This document shows positions 31,588 to 42,690 of a DNA stretch of 64,000 bases, one piece after another; position 1 is the first letter of the stretch; every line of letters starts with the position of its first letter. The DNA comes from Silene latifolia. Lineage: Eukaryota > Streptophyta > Magnoliopsida > Caryophyllales > Caryophyllaceae. The position numbers and the translations under genes were made by a program. The DNA lies in assembly GCF_048544455.1 (NCBI RefSeq), contig NC_133538.1:3018158-3082157 (forward strand), in the 5' to 3' direction. The notes under the pieces are model-generated. The model was not told the origin of the DNA. It saw only the letters and a list, made by a program, of their open reading frames with translations, and searched no databases.

Positions 31588-33271
31588 TGATGCATGTCTA
31601 ATATATGATTTTTTGCACCTCATTTCACACGCATTTTAGAGCTCAATTGAGTAGTTTATGCTACTATTTCCCTTGTTTCGTGTATTTCTTCCTTTTCGTG
31701 TGATTTTGTAGGAATGTGAAGAATATGGCGGAAAATGGACCAAATCTGCCCCGGAGTGTTTAGCATAGGATTTGACATGAAGTAAAGACTCGGGAAGCGA
31801 ACTTAGTGCGCATTTCAAGGCCTGAAAGACATATTTGCGAGAGTTTAGAAGCGAACTACCAGCTACAGTGGTCTATAGACTGACCTACATGGTCTATAGA
31901 CTGTCAGAATGCTTCTCGACATTGCAGCCTTATTCAGATGGCTATATCTCGAGTTCTAGAGAAGATAATCGAGTGATTCTAATTGCAGGTGAAAGCTTAT
32001 CCTCTTAGCTTTCCAACGCCGCGTAGAACGCCTGATTTGACCAAGTAACGAAGAAATGGCAGCTGTTTTAAAATCGGTGTGCGCTGTAGGAATCGTCAGA
32101 ATGCAATTCTGTACAGCACTCTTGGTCGATCGACTGGTATAAGTGGTCGATCGACCACCCCACGAGCTGATGCGCAAGTTAAAAGATCGAGAATTCCAAA
32201 GTCCATTGTGATTAGGTTTAGGAATAAAGGTTACGCAGGATTATTCCTATATAACATAACCTTTGTTTTCAGAATAGGATCAAGTTTTTATCATTAAGTT
32301 CTGAAGATACAATTCAATATCCATTAGTTTAGTTTAGCTTTCCGTCAATAAAGTTTTCTTTGCATTCGGTATTGTTCTTTCTCCTTCAATTCTCCCTACG
32401 GTATTTCTTTGTTCCTTCGTTTAATACTCGCTGCTTTAATTCGTAGTATAGAATTGCTAGATAGGATCCCAAAGCCGTATTATTGATTCATGCTAGTGAT
32501 TTGTTTAATTATTTCAATTATGAATTCTTATGCTTTAATTCCGAATTTCATTGTCGTTATTATCGTTATTATGAGTTGCTAAATCAACCCCGCTAAGATG
32601 TAGGGGAGCTATAGCGTAGATGGCATAAATTATAGGCGATTTCGACTCACGGTATGGTCGATCGACCGGTACCCATGGTCGAATGACTGGTTACGCGTCT
32701 GGTTTTGCTTTGTTTGTTTCGTTAAGTGCTTTATCTTTCAATGAGACCGAGAGGAGACTTGATAGATGCTCAAACTTGACCATCCCATAGATCGAGAGAT
32801 AGGAATGGACAATAATTAACGAATTAAAACGACTAAATTGCTAAGATCGAGAGATCTCGTGATTTTGTTTGCATTAGGAATCATTAATCAAGAACGAGAG
32901 TTAGTATTAATGAGACTTAGGGAATAGTAGCATAGGCCGAAAGGTCGCTACTATTTGACATGGACCGAGAGGACTTGTTTTCCCCATCCTTCGCGACCGT
33001 ATTTCGAAGTTACCTAGGATTTTGTGCCATCGCAGCTATAGTGAACCGACCGTCTTAGCATTTCCCTTATTTACTTTTAATTGTTTATTTAGTTTATGTT
33101 TTAGACTTAGCCATAGTTCATATAAAAACCCCCCTCACTGTTACTATTAGACTAAAATCAAAAAGCAACTATTGTCTCCCTACCTCCCTGCGGATCGACC
33201 CTTACTACCGCTTGCTAGTTGTAGTTTGGTTTTATAAATATTATTTTTGGTTCTCACTTCGACAGGTATCA
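31588..33271 (+). repeat. Athila B LTR, right copy
   Basis: 1684 bp, TGATGCATG...GGTATCA, paired with 25229-26911. Palindrome pairs 31871/31892 (both cores GTCTATAGAC), 32125/32146 and 32657/32678. Confidence 0.9.
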
Positions 33272-34432
33272 AATGGAGTTGCGAGGCACAAGGCCTTCGG
33301 GTTTTGTCTACTTCATTTCTATGTTTTTAAAGGACATGTTGATATGGAGATGAGGGGTGATCCTCGTTTTCTGAGCATAATAGAGCAAATGGAGCTACGC
33401 AGGAGTCCAGCGTGCCTAGTCTTAGGGGAGACCATCCTTGGTTTGGATAATAGGAAGGCCAACCGCGAGCTTCCTTATATGGGAAGTCCCGTCATTCTAC
33501 AGGTAAGAATTCGACTGTCTCTTGTTCTTTTTTTTTCTTTTTTTTGTGTTTTTTTTGTGTTTTTTCTCTTTTTTTTCTTCGTTTTTTTTTTCGTTTTTTT
33601 TTTCGGATTTTTTTTTTATCGACATATAACTATTAATTCGCATCCCCTTTTCCAGGTTTGGCTAATGGAATGACTGCGACTGATTGAACCCCCAGTTAAT
33701 GTGCAAGGATATCATGCTCGGTCAATTGTAATGAGAACTAGGCTATACATGGTGGACTTCACTCGGGTATGCAACTACTAGGAAAATAAGTTCAAGAGTG
33801 AAGGTGGCCCCTTGATCCGATGGATTGTGACGTGGTGGCATATCAAGTCAGTTACTGGAGTCTTATCTTTGGATCTGACACGGTCAGTTCGTGTCCCTGG
33901 CTTGGAATTCGTGGTGTGCATTTTTCTTGAGAGATTGATGAGGCAAGTGGGCCTTAAGCAGAAAATTCAAAAGCTAGATACTGTTCCTCAAACTGCCTTG
34001 GCACATACTTCGGAGTTTTGTAGAGAGTGGGTACATAGGTGGACCCAGAGGAACATGTGGTTCATACTAGTTCCTGTTGGCTCCTTATGGGTATCTGACT
34101 CATATTTGCAATGGAGAAAAGCTGGTACTCCTGAAGAGCGTGAGAAGCTGAGGAAGCACTAGCCCGTGGATTATAAGATCCGTGAAGTAGCAAAGTAGAA
34201 CCAAAAGTACTTGACTGAAGAGGAAGAGGAAGCCGGATTCCGAGTTGTTCGTCCGTTGAAGAAACCGAAAACCGCCTCTGCCGAGAAGATGGTGATAGAT
34301 CGAAATGGTAAGGCTAGACCACGAGAACAACCATTGGTGATCATATCGGAGATAACGCAAGAGCGTCCGACTCGTGGTCAAGACAAGAAGTATGATAAGG
34401 GTGACAAAGGTAAAGGGAAGATGGAAGAATAG
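33272..34432 (+). pseudogene. Antisense ORF of Tat element with intron, nonsense-mutated
   Basis: Runs opposite to pol and downstream of it, the place where some Tat-lineage elements carry an extra antisense ORF. The readable product (DPRFLSIIEQMELRRSPACL...ETILGLDNRK, then VWLMERL-like, GPLIRWIVTWWHIKSV, EFVVCIFLERLMRQ, a basic C-terminus near EEEEEAGFRVVRPLKKPK) resembles the plant retroelement/plant-mobile-domain-type proteins of unknown function; the family name is from memory and uncertain. An apparent intron (33503-33655) splits it. In-frame stops lie at 33671, 33779, 34160 and 34196. The 5' end is removed by the Athila B block. Once joined across the intron, one frame carries the whole fragment, so it was coding before decay. 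Confidence 0.7.
33503..33655 (+). other. Candidate spliceosomal intron in antisense ORF
   Basis: CAG|GTAAG at the 5' side, a long T-rich tract (33526-33618), TCCAG|GT at the 3' side. Exons join in frame (PVILQ to VWLME). The length is 153 bp, a multiple of three, without a stop in frame. Confidence 0.7.
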
Positions 34433-35054
34433 CCTTAGTCATTTATTATAGTATTATTATTTATTATTATTATTTAAGTTGTAATAAACGGCGGGTTTTT
34501 AGAACCTAGCCTATCATTTATTTTCAGCATTGTTATTTTACATGTATTTGGCATATTATTAGTATTTATGGCACAAAAATGAATAAAATATTTATTAGTT
34601 AAGAAACTGTTATGATTTTCCCTTTATTATTCTTGTCGAATTTCAAATGCAAATGCAAATGTCCTTCTATTTATATTTTAAAATAATGAGTTATATCCTA
34701 CGAAGGATTGCCTACGTATTCATTAAAAAAATGAAATCAAACCCTGTGCGTAGTTCGGGTAAATGTAAAAGAATAATTGTTAGAAGAAAGAGCTTGTAAT
34801 GAACTTTAGAAAAATAAGCATGTGCTTTAGTTACTCCTAAAGAAGTGTAATTTAATTTTGATGATATGAGGACGACGAAATGTCAGAATGCAAGAGCGTA
34901 GTGAGGGCCGTTTTTTTTCAGCTGGCCGAGGGCCATTTTTTTCGTGTTGCAAGAGCGACACATGAGTATTACACGAGGCGTGTTTTTGTCTTATGCTAAG
35001 GGTAGTATCGTTTTAGTTGGTCTAGGTTAGTTGGGTTAGCAAATTCATTCCCAT
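34433..35054 (-). other. Tat spacer between pol and antisense ORF
   Basis: AT-rich, no reading frame. Contains a 'cctacgtattc...gaaatcaaacc...cgtagttc' block seen in many plant gypsy spacers, and two purine/T-run blocks around 34905-34945 with repeated 'gagggcc'. It acts as the convergent 3' region of pol (minus) and the antisense ORF (plus). Confidence 0.55.
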
Positions 35055-38000
35055 CTAGGTCTGTAATCCTAACTGCACACCTGAGAGTATGGACTTGACT
35101 AAGAAAGGTCCGACCCAGTTAGGTTTAAACTTTCCTCGTGGATCGACAGGTAGGAGAGCTCTGACTGATTTGAGCACCAAACCTCCTTCTTTGATGTTCT
35201 TGGGCTTAACCCGTTTGTTAAAGGCTCGTTTGATACGCGCCTGATATGTCTGCACATTATGTAATGCGCGCAACCTTCTTTCGTCCAAGAGGACAAGTTC
35301 ATCATATCTCTCTCTCTTCCAATCAGCTTCCATGCCGTAAGTCAAATAGAAAGGAGTAGCCCCAGTCGGCGTCCTAACTGATATGCGATATCCCCATAAC
35401 GCAATGGGTATCTTGTTAGGCCAATTGCGATAATTGTCGATCATTTTCTTAAAGATCATGACGACATTCTTGTTAGCTGCTTCTACCGCGCCATTAGTTT
35501 GGGGTCTATATGGCGAGGAATGGTGATGCTTAATCTTCTATTTGGCTAGCAATTGCTCAATGTCGGCCTGAAAATGTGATCCATTGTCACTGATTATTTC
35601 ATGTGGGCAACCATATCGACAGATGATATTGGTTTGTATGAACTTTGCCACATTTTTAGCTGTAAGACTAGTGTAAGATGCTGCTTCGAGCCATTTGGTG
35701 AAATAGGCGATAGCTACCAAAATGAAACAGTGACCTCCTGTCCCAGCGGGAGTTATTTTCCCAATAATGTCTATTCCCCAAGCGGAAAATGGCCAAGGAT
35801 ATGTCATGGTGTAAAGCATTGAGGGAGGGACATGTTGTACATTCCCGAAAATCTAGCAATTATGGCAATGTCTGACGTATTTAATACAATCTGACTCCAT
35901 TGTTGTCCAGTAATATCCTAGAAGCATGATTTTCTTTGCCATCATGGGTCCACTCATATGAGGAACGCATTCTCCATCGTGAACTTTTTCCATTACTTTC
36001 TGTGCCCGTGAATGATCAAGGCAACGCAAGACGACACCAAAAGGTGTTCTTTTGTATAACTCTCCTTGCATAAGGAGGTATTGAGAGGCGAGCAGGCGTA
36101 TGACGCGTTGTCCCCTCTTGTCCATATCTGGTGGGTATGTACCGTTAAGATTGAAGTTTAGAATGGCTTGGAACCAAGGTTCCTCTGGGCTTTCTTCTTC
36201 ATCTGTAAGGAGGTGCACGTAGGCTGGATTCGATCGTCGTTCGATGCACAAAGGCATTTCAACTACGTTGTCTGGCATGTTAATCAAAGATGCAAGTTTT
36301 ATAAGAGCATCTGCAAATTGATTCTCTTCACGAGGTAGGTGTAGATAAGTGACCTGATCGAAGAATTGGGCGACTTGATCTATCCTAGCCTGATAGGGTG
36401 CTAGACTTTCACTTCGGATTTTCCAAGATCCCGTAACTTGGTTAAGGATCAAGGTTGAGTCTCCGTGAACTCGAAGATTCTTAATGCCTAAACTTACTGC
36501 TGCTTGTAGACCAATGAGGTAAGCTTCATACTCTGCTGCATTATTTGTCACCTCGAAGTCGAGTTTGACAGAAAGTGGTGTATGCTCGCCTTCAGGAAAA
36601 TGAGCAACACTCCTATTCCAAATCCTCTTAAATTCGATGCCCCATCAAAATAAAGATCCCAAGAGTCTATACTGGTCTGTAGGATGTCCTCATCTGGAAA
36701 TGACCATGTCTCTATTTCTTGGGTGTCGTTGATAGGATTATCTGCGAAGAACTCAGCAACGGCGCGCCCCTTAATGACTTTCAAAGGTACATATTTGAGA
36801 TCGAACTCTGAAAGCATTAAAGTCCATCTTTCTAAACGTCCGTTGAGGACGGGTTTCTCGAAGAGGTATTTGACAGGATCCATTTTCGAATACACCTTGA
36901 CAGAGTAGCTAAGCATATAGTAGCGTAGCTTCTTGGTTGCCCACACAAGAGTGAGGCATGTCGTTTCGAGAGGCATATTCTTACACTCGTACTCCAAGAA
37001 CTTCTTACTAAGGTAGTAGATAACTCTTTCTTCTTTTCTAATGGTCTGCGCAAGCATAGCCCCCATGGCTGTTTCGGTGACTGTGAGATACAAACCATGA
37101 GGTTGATCTCGTTGGGTAGGCATTAGCACTGGTGGTTTGGCTAATATCTTCTTAATCTTGTCAAACGCCTTTTGACAATCATCGTCCCATATGGTATGAT
37201 TTGTTTTCTTTAACTTTCTGAAAATAAGTTCGCAGATCATTGTGAGCTTCGGTATGAATCGGCTTATATATTTCACTTTGCCTAGAAATCCTCTAACCTC
37301 TTTTTCTGTTTGGGGTTGTGGCATTTCAATCAAAGCTTTGATCTTGGATGAATCAATTTCTATCCCTCTCTGACTAATGACATATCCTAGAAGCTTGCCT
37401 GATGTGACTCTGAACGCGCATTTCTGAGGATTGAGCCTCATGTTGTACTTACGCAATCTCAGGAAGAATTTGAGAAGGTTATCAATGTGCCCTTTTCTAT
37501 CCTTGGATTTGACAATCATATCATCTATATATACTTCCACTTCTTTATGCATCATGGCATGTAGTAGAGTTGTCGCAGTGCGTTGGTATGTAGCTCCAGC
37601 ATTAATTAGCCCAAATGGCATAACAGTATAACAATATGTGCCCCATTGAGTGACAAAGGCGGTCTTATGCATATATTCTATGGCCATTTTGATCTGGTTA
37701 TAACATGCATACCCGTCCATGAAGGATAACAACACGTGATCTGTTTTATTATCTACCAGTATGTCGATGTGTGGTAGAGGGAAGTCGTCCTTGGGACTCG
37801 CTTTGTTCAAGTCTCTGAAATCAACACAAACCCGGATTTGCCCATCCTTTTTGGGTACGGGGACTATGTTAGCCACCCAGTATGAGTACTCGAAAACTTT
37901 GATGAACCCGGCTTTGAATTGCTTATCGTTTTCTTCTTTGATCTTAAGAGCCCACTCAGTCCTCATCCGACGGAGCTTCTGTTTTACAGGTTTGAAACCT

Positions 38001-38055
38001 GGTTTGATTGGAATGCAATGTTCTGGAATATCCCTGTCGATCCCTGGCATGTCCT
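35055..38055 (-). pseudogene. pol: Tat/Ogre-type pol: RT, RNase H, second RNase H, integrase
   Basis: Reverse transcriptase from 38050 (FRDLNKASPKDDFPLPHID, VMPFGL.NAGATYQR, catalytic YIDD near 37530), RNase H (YLTVTETAMGAMLAQ, YYLSKKFLEYE), then a second RNase H (SWDLYFDGAS; after a frameshift near 36550-36610, TNNAAEYEAYLIGL and VHGDSTLI) typical of Tat/Ogre lineages. Integrase follows with an HCHNC zinc-binding end and a D,D,E core (AWGIDIIG, IISDNGSHF, NGAVEAANK), all three acids present. Stops at 35853-35855 and 35538-35540, the frameshift, and a gap of about 20 residues after YLTYGME prevent a full product. The N-terminal side (gag, protease, start of RT) is cut off by copia A at 38056. 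Confidence 0.88.
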
Positions 38056-38140
38056 TGTTGGAGTATGTGTCCTCAACAATAGTGCGATCACATGATTAAA
38101 TCTCATAATAAGAATACGTAAGGGATGATTGATTATATAG

Positions 38141-38220
38141 TCAACTGATCAACATTAATCTGTAATGATTGACTAACTAGAGTTTAACATTACTGTCGTT
38201 TGACGATGGTGATTAGTTGA
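38141..38220. other. Nested inverted repeat, family A form
   Basis: Outer arms TCAACTGATCA (38141-38151) and TGATTAGTTGA (38210-38220); inner arms GTAATG (38162-38167) and CATTAC (38188-38193). Lies about 85-165 nt from the LTR start. Confidence 0.75.
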
Positions 38221-38600
38221 TCTCTTAATGTCACACCTATAAGACAATTTCCTTAATAGATTAATTAATTAATTGTATAATGATACAAGTTAATTAATTT
38301 CTTAAATTGAACAAATTCATTTATAAGTGAGAATTATATATCTTATTGTAATGTGATTAAATAAGATTCAATTTAGTAATTAATTTGTTATATTACTAAG
38401 ATTGATTAATATTTACGAAACATTAGAGATAAGAGTAATTAGTTAGTTATAATTACAAGATGTTGTAGATTATATTAACTAGTCTTAATGTGACCCATTT
38501 TATATACATGTAATTGTGAATTACTTGTTAATTTGTTAAATGTAATTTATTTAATTTGAAATAATATTTAATTAGCTAAATATGTATTTATATTACTAAT

Positions 38601-39848
38601 TGTTGGAGTTAGTGTCCTCCACAATAGTGCGTTAACATAATAAATCTCATTAATGGAATATCATCAGATATTTAATTATTTGATCCTCGTCAGTTGATTA
38701 ACATAAATCGATAACGGTTGGCTGACTAGATTTTGACGTTATTGTCGTGAGACAGCGGTGATCAACTGACCCCTTTCGGTCACACCTAAAGGAACGAACC
38801 CCAATAGACAACTAATTAATTGTATGGGATACAATTTATTTAGTCCCTTGATTTGTAGACTAAAAAGTTAGTCGATTATTTTTAGAGAGATTTCGAGTTG
38901 CGAACTCGAGGAGCGGCAATTATTATTTAATTATGCGATAATTGAATAATAAGTTTTGGGAAACGGGTTTTAGTTAATTAACTGTTAATTTACTAAAATT
39001 GTACTAATTGATTAATGTGATTAATATTAGTACGTAAATAATATGTGTAGTGGTACATGTATATTTACGGAGTGAATTAGACGAATTAATTATGGAAGTA
39101 TTTAAACATGAAACGGTGTTTAAAATAAAAATTACACGGATTTGTGCGACAAATATAAGAACCAACATGGACCCGTAAATGGTCAAGTGGACCGTGTAAA
39201 ATAAGAGTAGTGGATGATTACTCACATAATCATTTCACCTTATTTTGTATACTACCATAATTTATCTTATGTAGGATTTTGCATGTGATGTAAGATGAAA
39301 AATATAAGACAAAATTTGTGCACTCCCTCACTCCACTTCCACCCGCCACTTTCCCTCCTCTTATACTCCATCTATTGTTCACTATTTTACACTACCTCAC
39401 TTCTTCACTCTACCTACTTGCATGTGAACAATATTTATTCATCTCTCTAAAATAATTATTAATCACTACTAAGTTGTTAGTATACATACATTAATATTTA
39501 CTAAGAAAGTTAGTAAAATTACAATATTATCAAGGGTATAAAATTAACAAGTTACTAGTCAATACTTGTTATTATTTTGGGTTAGTTCTTGGGTGCAACA
39601 AGAAGGAGATCTTCTAGTTGAAGATTTGCAAGGAGGATCTTCCATTTGGAATAAGCTCAAGAACAAGCTAGTTAGGTGAACTAGTTTGTGCCCTTTTTAC
39701 CACAAATTCAATGTAAGGAAATTGTTTTTCCTTATACTTTCTTTTTATGCTTTCATATTAGCATGCATGTTACATAGATCACCTAAATAACAATTTATGA
39801 GATAAATTAATTTTATTAGAGAGTCTAATATGGATATATGATCTTTCA
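38601..39848 (+). repeat. Solo copia LTR (family B) with target duplication
   Basis: 1248 bp, TGTTGGAGTT...GATCTTTCA, flanked on both sides by CTAAT (38596-38600 and 39849-39853), with no internal region. A solo LTR arises by recombination between the two LTRs of an element. The start resembles family A (TGTTGGAG..AGTGTCCTC..CAATAGTGCG) but the body is different. Confidence 0.92.
38690..38769. other. Nested inverted repeat, family B form
   Basis: Outer arms TCAGTTGATTA (38690-38700) and TGATCAACTGA (38759-38769); inner arms ATAACG (38711-38716) and CGTTAT (38737-38742). Same layout and total length (80 nt) as in family A, with different but still complementary arms. Confidence 0.8.
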
Positions 39849-40592
39849 CTAATGACATGTTACATGTCACATGTCACACAAATTACAAATGACAAATCAC
39901 AAAAGATAAAATGGAGTCCATTTTACATAAGGGGTGCCGATTTTAAGTGGGTTATTTATGGTTTTATGGTTTATTGTTTTTCTATTGAGAAACATAATCA
40001 TGACTACCCTAAACTAGACCTACACCTAGCCTTTTATGGGTAAGAACAAAAGCAATTGAAAAATACAATTGTTCTTCCCAAATGCATTAAAAAAAGGGCA
40101 CCCACCCTACATTATGAGGAGTAGTTCTCATTTATACTCTTACACAATAATTCTCATGCATATGTCTCACACATTCTCTCTACACATAAAAATTGTTTTT
40201 ATGCATAATATTTGTTCTAGATCTAATAAGGCCAAGTAGTCACTAGAGTAGTAATAAAATTATATTTCATCCAAATTTAAGGTTCATAATACCTAGTTAG
40301 TATATGAATTAGTGTTATGGGATAGTCTTGGGTGCTACTAAGAGGAGGCATTCATCTTTAGATGCTTGAGGTTCTTGGAGGATCTTCCAATATTATTAGC
40401 TCAAGAACAGGTGAAGGTGGGAGACCTTACTTGTGCCCCAAAAATTCGAACTATATACATGTAAGGAATGTGATTTTCTTCCTTATTTTTGTTCTTTTTA
40501 TCTTGCATGCAACTGGATCCACACAAATATAAATTACGGAAAATTTATAAAATGATTAGATGAGTCTAATAGGGGTATATAAACCTAACAAT

Positions 40593-40605
40593 TGGCATCA
40601 AGAGC
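40593..40605 (+). promoter_or_regulatory. Degenerate Met primer binding site of copia A
   Basis: TGGCATCAAGAGC just after the LTR end, against the family TGGTATCA.AGC; altered in at least two positions. Confidence 0.7.
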
Positions 40606-42690
40606 TTTGGTGTTGCATGCATAATCGGTTTAGTTTTTCCGAGTTAAATGTAACTTAATTAAAACTAATAATTTGTGATTTATAAGGATAAAAGCCACGA
40701 ATTTTTTTGCATGTTATACATTCTGGTTCTAAAATATTTTTAGGTCATATTGATGATTTATGGATGATTATTGCTTATTTTAATGATTTTTAGTGAAATA
40801 ATTACATTTTATTGAGTAAAATGAACTTTTATTTACTAAAAATAGTTAAACTTCGCTACTGGCCGTAATTTTTTAGTATGTCCTCCCATGCATATTTTAT
40901 TTATTGTATGTAAAATTTCGTATTAATGTGATTAATAGTGCATGATTTATGATTTTTATGTGATAAAAATGCTATAAATGGAGGATAATAACTAAAAATA
41001 GTTAAACTTCAAAACAAGCCATGAAATTTTAATATGATGTCACATGAATATTTTACAGATGGTATGTAAAATATTAGATAAATGTAATTTATTATGCATG
41101 ATTTATAATTTTAATGGTTAAAATGTTATAAATAGTGTCTATTTTTAGCAAAAATAGCTAAAATGAATTTTATGGCATGAATATTTTCCCTAATATTGTA
41201 TATTTGATATGAACATCAGATCTAAAGTTACATGATTAAGCTTGATTGATTTGGTATGTTTATTGATTTTTATGTGATAAAATCGATAAAAGGGCAACTT
41301 TATTAGTCATAAAAATAAATTCGAAATTTTTGGTTGAATTTTGCCATTTCCAGGTTCGGGAAATTTTTTAAGAATGTTCAAAATTTTGATTTTGATTTTT
41401 TCCATAATTTTTATGTTTAATTTGGAATTAAATGGTAAAAGTTATGTTTTTTACGATTTATTAATGAAGTAAATTATAAATATTTTGGGGCAAATTTTAT
41501 TGAGTTTTGGAATATTTATAATATTCCAGTATTTACAAAAATGTGATTTCAAAAATTTTCAAATTTTTATGATTTATTGGGAATTATTTCATAATTGTTA
41601 TGGTTAAAAGAAGTTTAATAAGCAATAATACAAAACCAAGTTGAATTATTGTCAAAAATTGAGTAAAGACTAATTTATGAGTCCTAAGAGAGTTAGGATA
41701 ATTAACTTGGGCTAAAATTTGATTTAAGTATTGATTTGTGATTTTAATAAGTTAGTATGGCCTTAGTTTTAATCGATATTACCCGTAATGAAAGGGAATA
41801 TCGATTTGGTTGTAATTTTAATGTGATTTCGCATCACTGTTTTGTAATTTAATAGATTTAAATTTTTATTACAAATGTATAATAGGAACAGCCATGTATT
41901 TTTATTATTATTATTTTATAATACCGGAGTTTCCTAAAGACAGAGCCATTCGGAAATGAGTTCCAATCAAGACGATGTTTTTCCTTGGGAGGCGTGTCAC
42001 TTGAAGTTCAAGGGACCAATGGAGTTGGTTTCCGAATTTGTAATAGATTATTTGATTTTCTATTTTAGGAAGGCCATACTAGGAAATTTATTTATTGCTT
42101 CTGCATTTTTCATTATATGTTGCATGCATTGCCAAATCGCCATAACAACATATGCATATCGTATCGAATCTTCGACCGTATCAATTATAATTATCAATAA
42201 TTCGATTTTTAGCTCACTTAAAATTGATAGATAATAAATTGGCAAGACCTTTACTTTTAATAGATTGAGACTTAGCCTTACCAAATAGTAGGAGCCCATG
42301 AATCTCAATTTCATATAGGTACAATACGGTATTGAAATATTATACCGGGGTGCTTGCTTTGACGTTGGGGTAATAAATAGTTATTACACTTCGAAAATTT
42401 GGTTGATCTCAACGAAGGTATTTTGCGAGCCGCAATAGGTTTGGGCTAAAGATGAATTTAATGTAAAATCATCGACCGAGAGTTCTAATTGTAGAATCGG
42501 TTAAAAGGGTTAACCCACCAAGTTATATTAGTAAAGATGTAGAGGGCCCGTAGGCTCACATCCAAGTTAATATGAATTTTGGATCTCAGAATCATTTATT
42601 ATAATTGGGTAGAGGTCACTATATAAATGCTATACTTGTATTAATATTTACAAGTATTATAACGATGAATGTTGTATTTTCCCACTATTT
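40606..42690 (+). other. Leader of copia A
   Basis: Non-coding and AT-rich. Matches the reverse complement of 4601-6713 in element I through most of its length (for example 'aggaaggccatactagg' at 42067). The match fades just before where the gag start codon would be. Confidence 0.75.

Larger units (their letters stand above)
27284..33271 (+). mobile_element. Non-autonomous Athila B element, body and 3' LTR
   Basis: Primer site (27289-27307), gag-protease remnant, 3' UTR and 3' LTR. The internal region is only about 4.3 kb and lacks reverse transcriptase, RNase H and integrase, as in A1. Its left side is the composite LTR-tRNA-partial LTR. No target duplication is found because the left flank is another truncated copy; the right flank (33272 on) is the Tat antisense ORF. 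Confidence 0.85.
11624..38055 (-). mobile_element. Tat/Ogre-type Ty3/gypsy element, multiply invaded
   Basis: On the minus strand, right to left: pol with a second RNase H (38055-35055), spacer, antisense ORF with intron (33272-34432 on plus), then after the Athila B block the 3' UTR (23910-22846), polypurine tract and 3' LTR (22845-11624). The two halves have the same orientation and the order expected of a Tat element, so I read them as one insertion split by Athila B; that join is inference. The 5' LTR, gag and protease would lie beyond copia A and copia II, outside the window. TGTGG...TCTACA on plus equals TG...CA on minus. Confidence 0.72.
38056..40590 (+). repeat. 5' LTR of copia A, interrupted
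   Basis: 38056-38600 plus 39854-40590 gives 1282 bp, TGTTGGAG...CCTAACA, aligning with the LTR of element I reversed. The interruption is a clean solo LTR with target duplication. Contains the nested inverted repeat at 38141-38220. Confidence 0.9.

Noticed and set aside
15131..32687. CRISPR-like repeat-spacer array
   Set aside because: Plant nuclear retroelements, pairs rather than arrays, very short repeat, no associated genes.
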